Assembly: GCA_003165075.1 (NCBI GenBank)
Contig: PLSM01000094.1
Location: 111,509-175,508 of the forward strand
From: Acidobacteriaceae bacterium
GTDB taxonomy: Bacteria > Acidobacteriota > Terriglobia > Terriglobales > Acidobacteriaceae
DNA length: 64,000 nt
Direction: 5' to 3'
Shown here piece after piece: positions 1 through 9,020 of this stretch (within the stretch, counting starts at the first letter, position 1; the number at the start of each line of letters is the position of its first letter). The notes below the pieces were generated by a model. The model searched no databases and was not told where the DNA came from. It saw only the letters and a program-made list of their open reading frames with translations. A program made the position numbers and the translations under genes.

Positions 1-1014
1 TTCGGCGGCGACGGCTTCAAGCTGCCTGACGCGCTGGAACTCGCGATGGAAGAAGAGATTCTGCATTATGCAGCATCCGCAGCCATCCCCGATCCAGCCA
101 CACTGCCGCCCCTCGAGGACAATGCGGCGCTCCAGGCCGACTACATCGGATTCCTGATCGAATGCGTGCCGGGATTGAGGCTCGAGAACCTGCGTATCCT
201 TGCCGATTGCGCCAATGGCGCGGCGGCGGCGGTGGCCCCCGAGTTGTTCGCACGGCTGGGTGGCGGCGTGGTGCTGCTGAACATTACGCCCGACGGACGC
301 AACATTAACGACGGCTGTGGCGCGCTGCATCCCGAGTGGGTGGCGACGCAGGTGCAGGCACGCGGGGCCGAGTTGGGCCTGACCTTCGATGGTGACGCCG
401 ACCGCTGCATGTTGACCGGTGCGCATGGAAACATCGTCAACGGCGATGCAATTCTTCTGATGGCCGCGCGCGATCTTCAGAGCCGTGGCCTCTTGACGGG
501 CGATCTGTTAGTGGCCACAACCATGTCCAACATGGGCCTTGAAGCGGCGCTCAAACGCTCCGGCATCCGAATGCTGCGGGCGCCTGTGGGCGACCGCTAC
601 GTGCTGGAACAGATGCTGGCGCATAACGCGGCACTGGGCGGTGAGCAGTCCGGCCACATCCTGTTCCCTCACCTTGCCACCACCGGCGACGGTCTGCTGA
701 CTGCCCTTGTGGTCCTTGACTTGATCGCGCGCACCGGCAAAAGCATCGAGGAACTGACCGCGGATTTGAAAGTCTTCCCGCAGGTCATCGTCAACGTGAA
801 GGTGCGCGAAAAGAAGCCGCTCGAGGGAATTCCCTCCGTGGCCGCGCGCATCCGCGCCGCCGAAGAAGAGTTGAAAGATTCAGGCCGCGTGGTGATCCGC
901 TATTCGGGCACAGAAGCCTTGGCCCGCGTGATGATCGAAGCGGAAAGCGAAGATGCAATGCGCCGCCACGCGGATGCCATCGCCGAGGCCATCCGCGCCG
1001 AGTTAGGAATCTGA
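1..1014 (+). CDS. glmM: Phosphoglucosamine mutase, C-terminal part (5' end outside window)
   Basis: Frame open from base 1 (FGGDGFKLPDALE...); phosphohexomutase motifs TFDGDADRCML, GGEQSGHILF, TGDGLLTAL, RYSGTEALARVM. Confidence 0.9.
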   Translation, partial: FGGDGFKLPDALELAMEEEILHYAASAAIPDPATLPPLEDNAALQADYIGFLIECVPGLRLENLRILADCANGAAAAVAPELFARLGGGVVLLNITPDGRNINDGCGALHPEWVATQVQARGAELGLTFDGDADRCMLTGAHGNIVNGDAILLMAARDLQSRGLLTGDLLVATTMSNMGLEAALKRSGIRMLRAPVGDRYVLEQMLAHNAALGGEQSGHILFPHLATTGDGLLTALVVLDLIARTGKSIEELTADLKVFPQVIVNVKVREKKPLEGIPSVAARIRAAEEELKDSGRVVIRYSGTEALARVMIEAESEDAMRRHADAIAEAIRAELGI

Positions 1015-1030
1015 CACGAAAATCGAAGCA

Positions 1031-1106
1031 ATGGGTGCCCCAGGTCCCGGGGTCCCAGCGACAGGTCCTCGTCGCTGGGGTGAGGATTCGCTTTTGGGAC
1101 CTGGGA
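1031..1106. repeat. GC-rich nested inverted repeat (CCCAGGTCCC...GGGACCTGGG enclosing CCAGCGAC...GTCGCTGG)
   Basis: Read directly; similar core at 38240-38281; could act as a bidirectional terminator between glmM and the aldo/keto reductase. Confidence 0.6.
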
Positions 1107-1137
1107 TCTCTCGTGCCAATTCCTCTTGAACTCCCCC

Positions 1138-2094
1138 TTATCCCCTCAGGCTCGCCGGCGGAACGCTCACTGCGGAAAGCTCTTCGTAGACTGCCTGCGG
1201 TAACTCAAGGGCCGCCGCTGCGATGTTCTCTTCCACGTGCACAGGCGATGAAGTTCCCGGTATTGGCAGAATCACCTTGGACCGCTTGAGCAGCCATGCC
1301 AGAGCTACCTGGAACGGCGCGGCCTTCAGTTCCTTTGCCACCTTCTCAATAGCCTCATGCGCTTTTCTTGCCTGGCCCATCGGCGCCCAGGGCAGGAAAG
1401 CGATGCCGTTCTTCTCGCAATAATCCACGACGAAGTCATACTCGCGATCGGCAAAGCTGTAGCGGTTCTGCACCGCGGCAATGGGCACAATGCGGCGTGC
1501 GCGCTCAATGTGCTCGCGGGTAACGTTGGAGAGTGCCACGTGCCGGATCTTGCCTTGCTCGCGCAGCTTAGCCAGCGCCTCCACCGATGCCTCGAAGGAA
1601 ACCGCATTGTCGGGAGCGTGAAAATGGTGCACGTCGATGCGGTACAGGCGCAGCCGCTTGAGGCTGCCCTCCAGCGCTTGGGCCAGGTGCTTGGGGCTGC
1701 CATTGTGGGTCCACTGGCCGGGACCCGGGCGCTCCCATCCGCCTTTGGTCGCAATCACCAAGCCGGCCGGATAGGGATAGAGTGCTTCGGCAATCAATTC
1801 TTCCGATATGCCGGGGCCGTAGGAGTCGGCTGTGTCGATGAGGTTTACGCCTAATTCAACGGCACGGCGCAATGTGGCCAGCGCGGCCGGCTTATCGGCG
1901 GGAGGGCCCCAGATCCCGGGTCCGGTTATGCGCATGGCTCCATAGCCAAGACGGTTCACAGTGAGGTCGCCTCCAATAGTGAAGGTGCCCGCGGCGTCAG
2001 CAGAAATGGCTCGGGTTGTGCTCATGGAATTCGCTCCTGTAGTGATAAATAATGTCGGCAACCGCTCATTATAGGGCGATGGAATAATTCGCAC
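1138..2094 (-). CDS. Aldo/keto reductase family oxidoreductase
   Basis: GYGAMRITGPGIWGPP, GVNLIDTADSYGPGISEELIAEAL, IDVHHFHAPD motifs. Confidence 0.9.
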   Translation of the reverse strand: MRIIPSPYNERLPTLFITTGANSMSTTRAISADAAGTFTIGGDLTVNRLGYGAMRITGPGIWGPPADKPAALATLRRAVELGVNLIDTADSYGPGISEELIAEALYPYPAGLVIATKGGWERPGPGQWTHNGSPKHLAQALEGSLKRLRLYRIDVHHFHAPDNAVSFEASVEALAKLREQGKIRHVALSNVTREHIERARRIVPIAAVQNRYSFADREYDFVVDYCEKNGIAFLPWAPMGQARKAHEAIEKVAKELKAAPFQVALAWLLKRSKVILPIPGTSSPVHVEENIAAAALELPQAVYEELSAVSVPPASLRG

Positions 2095-2171
2095 CCACTG
2101 CTTGGATGAGCATTCCTGACCTGTTGATTCATGCCAACGGTCTCTTCCGGCTCAGAATGCGGGATGCGAAT

Positions 2172-4859
2172 CTACAAATCCCGCCAATTGGGGCCAAAGG
2201 CCACGTCTGCTACGAGGGGCACGCTCAGTTGAACGACGTCCTCCATCTCTTTGCGCACCAGTGCTTCCACTTCCGCGGCTTCATCGGCAGGAACTTCAAA
2301 CAGCAATTCGTCGTGAACCTGGAGGACCATGCGAGATTTGAGTTTGCGCTCGGCGAGCTTGCGATCGAGGGCAATCATGGCCAGCTTGATAAGGTCGGCG
2401 GCGGTGCCCTGCAGCGGCGTGTTGATGGCGGTGCGCTCGGCAAATCCGCGCTGGTTGGGGTTGCGGCTCTGGATGTCGGGAATAGGTCGCATGCGGCCAA
2501 ACATGGTGCGCACGCTGCCCTCGCGCCGCGTGGCTTCGAGAGTCTTTTCGATAAACGCTTTCACACCCAGGTAACGAGCAAAGTAGCGGTCGATGTAGGC
2601 GCGCGCCTCAGATTGTGGAATGCCTAACTGCGCGGCCAGCCCGAAGGCCGAGATGCCGTAGACAATGCCAAAGTTGACGGCCTTGGCGCGGTTGCGCGTC
2701 TCCTTGTCCATGGTCTCCGCGGGCACGCCGAAGACCTCGCTGGCAGTCAGGGTGTGAATGTCTTCGTTGTTCAGGTAGGCGCGCACCAGCAGCGGATCGC
2801 CGCTGAAGTGTGCCAGCAGGCGCAGCTCAATCTGCGAGTAATCGGCAGAGAGCAGTTGGGTGCCCGGCGCGGCAATGAACGCGGCGCGAATCTCGCGTCC
2901 CAGTTCGGTGCGCACGGGAATGTTCTGCAGATTGGGGTTGATGGACGATAGCCTGCCGGTGGCAGTGGCAGCAGCCTGAAAGGTGGTGTGGACACGCCCA
3001 TCGGCATCGGCCAGCAGCGGCAACGCATCCACGTAAGTGGACTTCAGCTTCGAGAGATGGCGAAATTCGAGCACCAGACGAGGGACTTCGTGGGTCTCGG
3101 CCAGTTGCTCCAGCACATCTTGCGCGGTGGAGATGGACTTGCTCTTTCCGCGCGCGGCAGGCGCCGGAAGACCCAGATGAGTAAAGAGCACATCGCCTAG
3201 TTGTTTGGGCGAATTGATATTGAAGCGGCGGCCTGCGAGTTCGAAGATGCGCTCGCCCACCCGCTCCAGTTCCAAGGCGAAGCGCTTTGACAGGCCGTCA
3301 AGCACGCCCAGATCGATGCGCACGCCGGCCCGCTCCATGCGATAGAGGACGGGCGCGAGAGGCAGGTCAATCTCCGTGTAAACACGCGCCACACCGGCCT
3401 TTTCAGCCTCCGCGCGCAATACCGGAACCAGCGCACGAATAGCTGCCGCCCCGGCCGCCAGCGAAGACGGCGGAGCCTGGCTGTGGCGGGCCGCCACATC
3501 GGCCAGCGACTGTGTGGTGTGGGTGGGGTTGAGCGCATATGACAGCAGCATGGTGTCGTCCACCGCGCCGGGCAGCGTGACCCCCTGCGCGCCGAGTAGG
3601 TGCAGAGCCAGTTTCCAATCGTGGATTCGCTTGGGTACCGCAGCATCTTCCAGCAGCGCCCGCAACTGGGGTGTGAGCGGCAGCCGCAACGCCGTCGCGG
3701 GCTGCGCGCATACGCCCATGCTGAAGCCCGCCTTCTTCTCTGCGGCCTCGGCCACATCCAGCAACGAGAGCGCCGCAGGCGGTTCGTCGTCCGCGTCCTG
3801 TGCGGCAGGCGTCGCAGCGTCTAGCGCAAACGCGAACCCATTCGCGCGCGCATCGGCGTAGAAGGCGGTGCCCTGCTCTTCGCTTGGCTCGTCGATCAGT
3901 TCGACGGCCGGTCCCGTCGTGGGGGGTGCAAGGTCGCGCAGCATCGAGGTAAATTCGAGTTCAGTAAAAAGCTCGCGGCAGGCCTCGAGGTCGGGCGGTT
4001 GCGTCTCCATCGCGCTCAAGTCAAGCGCCAGCGGCACATGGCTGTCGATAGTTACCAGTTCTTTCGACAAGAGAACCGCGTCGCGATTCTGCTCCAGCGA
4101 TTCGCGATAGCTTTTGCGCTTGACCTCGGCGGCACGCTTCAGCACCGCCTCCACGCTGCCGAACTCCACGATCAACTCCACGCTGCCTTTGTCGCCGATC
4201 CCGGGAGCGCCGGGGATATTATCGACCGCATCGCCGCGCAGTGCCATCACATCGACGACTTTCTCCGGCGGCACGCCCAGGGTCTCCGTCACCTTCGCCG
4301 GATCGAGAATCAGATTGTCCTTCTGCGGATTCAGTATCTTCACTCGCGGCGTCACTAACTGCATCATGTCCTTGTCGCCAGAGACGATAAAGACCTCGTG
4401 CTCGCTCTCCGCGGCCTCGCGGGCCAGCGTGCCAATCACGTCGTCGGCCTCAAACCCCACGGCCTCCAGGATTGGAATGCGTAGTGCTTCGAGAGCGCGG
4501 CGGATGTAGGGGATCTGGCGGCGCAGGTCTTCGGGCATCGAGGCGCGATTGGCCTTGTAGCCGTCGTAACTGACATCTTCGAAGCACTGCGTTTTGCCGT
4601 TCCACTTGCGCAGCGTGGTCAGGTCGCGCGCGCGGCCGTCGCGAAAGACCTCACCGCTGACGTCGAATACGGCGGCAAAGTAGAGCGGGGCAAAGTCCTG
4701 GCGCAGTTTCTTGATCATGTTGACAAAGACGTAAGTGGCCGCCGTGGGCAGCCCCGAGCGCGTGGACATGGGGCGGCTACGCTGCATCGCGTGGTAGGCG
4801 CGAAAAATGAACGACATGGCGTCGAGCAGGAAGACGGGCGGTTTGGCTTGATCCGGCAC
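2172..4859 (-). CDS. polA: DNA polymerase I (5' nuclease + degenerate 3'-5' exo + polymerase domains); likely GTG start at 4859
   Basis: FLLDAMSFIFRAYHAM; LSADYSQIELRLLAHFSGD; RNRAKAVNFGIVYGISAFGLA; QVHDELLFEVP. Confidence 0.95.
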   Translation of the reverse strand: MPDQAKPPVFLLDAMSFIFRAYHAMQRSRPMSTRSGLPTAATYVFVNMIKKLRQDFAPLYFAAVFDVSGEVFRDGRARDLTTLRKWNGKTQCFEDVSYDGYKANRASMPEDLRRQIPYIRRALEALRIPILEAVGFEADDVIGTLAREAAESEHEVFIVSGDKDMMQLVTPRVKILNPQKDNLILDPAKVTETLGVPPEKVVDVMALRGDAVDNIPGAPGIGDKGSVELIVEFGSVEAVLKRAAEVKRKSYRESLEQNRDAVLLSKELVTIDSHVPLALDLSAMETQPPDLEACRELFTELEFTSMLRDLAPPTTGPAVELIDEPSEEQGTAFYADARANGFAFALDAATPAAQDADDEPPAALSLLDVAEAAEKKAGFSMGVCAQPATALRLPLTPQLRALLEDAAVPKRIHDWKLALHLLGAQGVTLPGAVDDTMLLSYALNPTHTTQSLADVAARHSQAPPSSLAAGAAAIRALVPVLRAEAEKAGVARVYTEIDLPLAPVLYRMERAGVRIDLGVLDGLSKRFALELERVGERIFELAGRRFNINSPKQLGDVLFTHLGLPAPAARGKSKSISTAQDVLEQLAETHEVPRLVLEFRHLSKLKSTYVDALPLLADADGRVHTTFQAAATATGRLSSINPNLQNIPVRTELGREIRAAFIAAPGTQLLSADYSQIELRLLAHFSGDPLLVRAYLNNEDIHTLTASEVFGVPAETMDKETRNRAKAVNFGIVYGISAFGLAAQLGIPQSEARAYIDRYFARYLGVKAFIEKTLEATRREGSVRTMFGRMRPIPDIQSRNPNQRGFAERTAINTPLQGTAADLIKLAMIALDRKLAERKLKSRMVLQVHDELLFEVPADEAAEVEALVRKEMEDVVQLSVPLVADVAFGPNWRDL

Positions 4860-4900
4860 GCTACAGAGTCTATCAGTGTTGGCGCGGGTGCGAGCCGGAT

Positions 4901-6253
4901 TCAAACCGGCAAAGGCCTGGACGCAGCGTCTCCGGAACCTTGAGTCTCTACGGATACAGCAGGGGCAGAGCCATGGCGCACATAGACCCATAGATAGAAA
5001 ATGCTCATGACGAGAAGGATGAGCGGGATGGGACGAGCCAGCACCATGGTCAGCCACCGGCCGGAGAGACCCGACGACGCGGCAAGAAAGTGGCGAACCA
5101 GAAAGATACGTGCCAACGACGGGAAATCTCCATTCATCCCGATGCCGGCAGTGGTCAAAAGGAGGGCAAACCAGCCTCTCGCGCCGCCTTCGGCCCAGAG
5201 AATGGCACAGGCGGGGACGGCAAGCAGCAGGATCTTGGCATCGTGTTCCCGATGATAGAGCGGCAGCATGGAGAGCGGTGCGATTGCCGCCAGCGCCAGC
5301 CATGCCCTCATCGGTGATGCGCGCGACCGCAGAGTAGCCACTGCCCACACTATCAGGAGCCCCCCGCAGAGGATATAAGTTGCCAAGTTATAGACCAGAG
5401 GATCCGCAAAAAAGATGCTGATGTCCGATTGCAGTTCGACCACCGCATCGATATCTTCCCCAACCTTTGATGCTGGGCCGACGTCATCCAGGTCGCCGGG
5501 CGCAGAAAATACCTGCATATTGGTGTGCATTTCCTTTATCCAATTCGGCGCCACGTGCGTCACCCACAGAACCGGAGGCAAGCTGAGAAGAAGAGCGACC
5601 GCCAGTGTTTGCAATGCGCGTTTGCGACCAGCCCCGCCCGCAAGCAGGAAATACAGCCAGACCAGGCCGGTGTCGTGCGGCTTGACAATGAGGCTGATCG
5701 CCAGGCATGCGACACCGGCAAACGCAAACTGCTCTCGAAAAAAGCACCAAACGGCTATGGTACAAAGGGCAATCGCAATTCCTGCGGAATTGCCTATCAT
5801 AAAGAGCCATAGGCTATTCACAAGAAGGAACGCGGCCAAGCCTCCCGATATAACTTGGGAATAACTTGCTCCAGAACTCCAGATAAGAAAGCCGGCTAGG
5901 ATGAGGCTCGCTGCTGTAAGTGTCATCCAGAGCAGATGTGCGGAATAAAACGCCATTAGGGCGAAGGGTACGGTGAAGGCAAATGCAGTGGGTAGGTAAA
6001 AGTAGGATGTTACAACTCTGCGAATTCCTGCCGGGTCTGAATGAAGCTCTCCACTCTCTGTCTGATAAGTCCTCAGTAAGTCGCCCTGGCTATAGGGGTT
6101 GCCATGTTGCAGGAGACATCGTGCGCTGTAATACACCACTCGGAAATCTACTCCTGAGATGGCAGAGGCGCGTTCAAAGAGCGAGCCGAGCAGAACAAAC
6201 AGCGCACATCCCAACACCAACAGATACAGGCCATCGCGCCGCGTACTCGTCAT
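4901..6253 (-). CDS. GT87/DUF2029-like multi-TM glycosyltransferase, tandem paralogue 4 (operon-distal)
   Basis: VDFRVVYYSARCLLQHGNPY, SLIVKPHDTGLVWLYFLLAGG, LYHREHDAKILLLAVPACAILWAEGG; many TM stretches; paralogous to the three upstream ORFs. Confidence 0.75.
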   Translation of the reverse strand: MTSTRRDGLYLLVLGCALFVLLGSLFERASAISGVDFRVVYYSARCLLQHGNPYSQGDLLRTYQTESGELHSDPAGIRRVVTSYFYLPTAFAFTVPFALMAFYSAHLLWMTLTAASLILAGFLIWSSGASYSQVISGGLAAFLLVNSLWLFMIGNSAGIAIALCTIAVWCFFREQFAFAGVACLAISLIVKPHDTGLVWLYFLLAGGAGRKRALQTLAVALLLSLPPVLWVTHVAPNWIKEMHTNMQVFSAPGDLDDVGPASKVGEDIDAVVELQSDISIFFADPLVYNLATYILCGGLLIVWAVATLRSRASPMRAWLALAAIAPLSMLPLYHREHDAKILLLAVPACAILWAEGGARGWFALLLTTAGIGMNGDFPSLARIFLVRHFLAASSGLSGRWLTMVLARPIPLILLVMSIFYLWVYVRHGSAPAVSVETQGSGDAASRPLPV

Positions 6254-6336
6254 ATTCAGCCTAGCTCCATATCGCAGTGTACTTGACTATCTGAGGATAA
6301 GCCGTTGGAGCGGTCGTTGCTCTGCTGCATTGCGCA

Positions 6337-7701
6337 TCAAGGTACAGAAGATGCCGCAGGCGCACCTACCGCAGCTTCTCCCGGGACTTCAGGCCCAGCG
6401 AATGTGACCTGGACGCGTGTATGCCGCACATAGGCCCACAGATAAAAGATGCACATGGCCAGCAACACGAGCGGGACTGGCCGAGCCAGCACTACTGTCA
6501 GTATTTCGCCTGTAAGGCCTTGGGCAGTGGCAAGCAGAGGACGAGAGAGCCAGATGCGCGCTGCGCTTGGCGTATCTCCGTTGGCCACCAAGCCGGCGGC
6601 AGTGACCGCGAGCGCTGACCACCCTACAACGCCGCGCTCGGCCCAGAGCATGGCGCACGCGGGAATTGTAAGCAGCAGAAGCCGAGCATCGTCCTGCCGG
6701 TGATAGAGCGGCAGCATGGCGAGAGGCGCTATGGCCGCCAGCGCCAGCCAGGCCGTGGCCGGCGAGAAACGCGATCGTAGTGTAGCCAACACCCAGACCA
6801 GGAGAAGCGGCACACAAAAAAGATAACTGGCCGGGTTGTAGATGCGCGGATCATCCAGGAATACGCTGATCACCGTCTGCAGGTCGACGATTGAATCGGG
6901 AGTGTCGCGAGAGGCGGAGGTCGGTCCGGGATCGTTGATGTCGCTGCGCGCCGAAGTCGCGGTGAGGTTGGAGTGCAGCTCCGACATCCAGTGCGGCGCA
7001 ACATACGAGACCCACAGAACGCCCGGCAGGCCGAGGACGATGGTTACCACGAGGGTTTGCAGCGCGCGCTTGCGGCAGAGGCCGCCGGCCAACAGGAAAT
7101 AAAGCCAGATCAGACCCGCAACATGCGGCTTGATGGCCAGGCTAACAGCAAAACAGAGAATCCCGGCGGGCACAAACCTCCCCTTGAGAAAGCACCACAC
7201 GGCCACTGCGCAAAGGCCGACCACGACCCCGGCAGTATTGGCAACGTCGGTAAGCATGATGCTGGTGAGAAGAAAGAAGCAGATCAGGACTCCGGCCATT
7301 ATTGGCGCGTGATCGGCGGCTAGGTTCCACATCAGACATGCGCCAAGGACGATGCTCAGAGCAATAAGCGCAATCCAGAGCGCGTGCGCCCAGGCCCACG
7401 GCAGCAATGCAAGGGGTGCGATAAGTATCAGGCCGGTTGGCAGGTTGATATAGACCGCGACAAGGCGGCGCACGGGAGCAGCATCCGACATGCGATCGCC
7501 TCCCTCGGCCCGGTAGACGCGCAGCATCTCACTTTCCCGGTAGGGATCAGCATGTTGCAGCAGGCAGCGCGCTCCGTAATACACCGCCTTGAAGTCGATT
7601 ACGGTGGCCGTTGCGGAGCGCTCCATGGCGATGCTCACTAGGATGAAGATCACGCTGCCAAAGAGCAGAAAAATCAACCCATCGAGCCGCTCTCTCTTCA
7701 T
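6337..7701 (-). CDS. GT87/DUF2029-like multi-TM glycosyltransferase, tandem paralogue 3
   Basis: Same motif set (IDFKAVYYGARCLLQHADPY, SLAIKPHVAGLIWLYFLLAGG); start at 7701 overlaps the preceding stop as ATGA. Confidence 0.78.
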   Translation of the reverse strand: MKRERLDGLIFLLFGSVIFILVSIAMERSATATVIDFKAVYYGARCLLQHADPYRESEMLRVYRAEGGDRMSDAAPVRRLVAVYINLPTGLILIAPLALLPWAWAHALWIALIALSIVLGACLMWNLAADHAPIMAGVLICFFLLTSIMLTDVANTAGVVVGLCAVAVWCFLKGRFVPAGILCFAVSLAIKPHVAGLIWLYFLLAGGLCRKRALQTLVVTIVLGLPGVLWVSYVAPHWMSELHSNLTATSARSDINDPGPTSASRDTPDSIVDLQTVISVFLDDPRIYNPASYLFCVPLLLVWVLATLRSRFSPATAWLALAAIAPLAMLPLYHRQDDARLLLLTIPACAMLWAERGVVGWSALAVTAAGLVANGDTPSAARIWLSRPLLATAQGLTGEILTVVLARPVPLVLLAMCIFYLWAYVRHTRVQVTFAGPEVPGEAAVGAPAASSVP

Positions 7702-9020
7702 TGCGAGCCTCTCTCTGCGGCGCGGGCATAAGTGCGCCGCACGTAGACCCACAGATAGAAAATGCCCATCGTCAACAGAATGGGTGGAATTGGCCTTGTG
7801 ACCGCAACCGTGACTATCTTTCCTGGCAACCCCGCTGCGGAAATGTTGAAATCCTTGGTGAGCAGCCTGAGAGCTATAAGCGGAATATCACCAGTCAGAA
7901 CAACCGCTGCGGTATTCACCAGCAAGGCGAGCCAACGAATCAGGCCGCCTTCTGCCCAGAGCATCGCACATGCAGGAATACTGAGCAGCAGGAGCTTGGT
8001 GTCATAGGGCCGATGATAAACCGGGAGCATGGTCAGAGCCGCGATTGCCGCCAGCGCCAGCCAGGCTGTCGCCGGCGAGGAACGCGATCGCACGGTTACA
8101 AACATCCATACGAGCAGCAGCGGCGCACAAATCAGATAGGAAGCCAGATCGTAGAAGCGCGGATCATCCCGAAAGGGGCTGATGACTGTTTGCAGGTCAA
8201 TGACTGTATACGGCAGGCGGCCATCAAAATTAGCCCCTCTTGGGTCGCTGAGGCTTCCAGGCGCAGAATTCGCCGATAAATTGGCGCGTAGTTCCGGCAC
8301 CCAGTTGGGAGCAACATGTGTGATCCACAGGACAGCGGGAAGACTTAGCACCAGTGTCACAACGAGGGTTTGCAGAGCGCGTTTGCGATAAACTCCGCCT
8401 GCCAATAAAAAGTAGAGCCACACCAGAGCCGCGTCATGGGGCTTGACAGCGAGGGCAACCGCAAGACACAGAACACCTGTCGCGGCAAAGCGCTCCTCAA
8501 GAAAACACCAGGCGGCAATCACGCAAAGGCTCACCACTATCCCGGCCGAATTACCGACCGCGAACACAAATTCGCAGTTGGCAAGCACCATGCAAGCCAG
8601 GAAAATGGAAACTCCCGGCGCGCGTCTTGCTCCCAGATCCCACATCAGAAAGGCCGCGAGGATCAGGCAGCAGGCCATCAGCATCATCCAAAGAACATGC
8701 GCAGGCCCCCACGGCAGAATCGCGAAGAGAGCCACGAACGAAGCTGCAGTGGGCAAGTAGACCCACAGCGTTACACTGCGGCGAAGCTGGGCAAACTCCG
8801 GTGAACTTTCCCCGCCAGCCGCCAGATAGGAACTCTGTAGTTCGCTCTCCTGGTAGGGGTCGCACCGTTGAAGCAGGCAATGCGTACCGTAATAAACCGC
8901 TTTGAAGTCGATCATTCCGTACAGCGCCGTTCGTTCCAAAGAAGCGCCCCAGAGGATGAAAATCCCGCTGCTCAGCAGCAACAGAAGCACTCCACCCAGG
9001 CGCGCTCTTGTCATCTTCAA
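7698..9020 (-). CDS. GT87/DUF2029-like multi-TM glycosyltransferase, tandem paralogue 2
   Basis: MIDFKAVYYGTHCLLQRCDPY, ALAVKPHDAALVWLYFLLAGG, LPVYHRPYDTKLLLLSIPACAMLWAEGG; ATGA overlap with upstream gene. Confidence 0.78.
   Translation of the reverse strand: MKMTRARLGGVLLLLLSSGIFILWGASLERTALYGMIDFKAVYYGTHCLLQRCDPYQESELQSSYLAAGGESSPEFAQLRRSVTLWVYLPTAASFVALFAILPWGPAHVLWMMLMACCLILAAFLMWDLGARRAPGVSIFLACMVLANCEFVFAVGNSAGIVVSLCVIAAWCFLEERFAATGVLCLAVALAVKPHDAALVWLYFLLAGGVYRKRALQTLVVTLVLSLPAVLWITHVAPNWVPELRANLSANSAPGSLSDPRGANFDGRLPYTVIDLQTVISPFRDDPRFYDLASYLICAPLLLVWMFVTVRSRSSPATAWLALAAIAALTMLPVYHRPYDTKLLLLSIPACAMLWAEGGLIRWLALLVNTAAVVLTGDIPLIALRLLTKDFNISAAGLPGKIVTVAVTRPIPPILLTMGIFYLWVYVRRTYARAAERGSQ

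Noticed and set aside
3197-3757. Long opposite/other-frame ORFs inside polA, leuS, recG, nagA and the tad genes
   Set aside because: High-GC shadow ORFs with Arg/Pro/Ala/Ser-rich composition and no recognisable motifs, overlapping well-supported genes.
4890-4915. tRNA T-arm-like hairpin on the minus strand (GCCGG-TTTGAAT-CCGGC)
   Set aside because: No D-arm, anticodon arm or acceptor stem upstream; overlaps the 3' end of a GT87 ORF; probably chance or a weak terminator.
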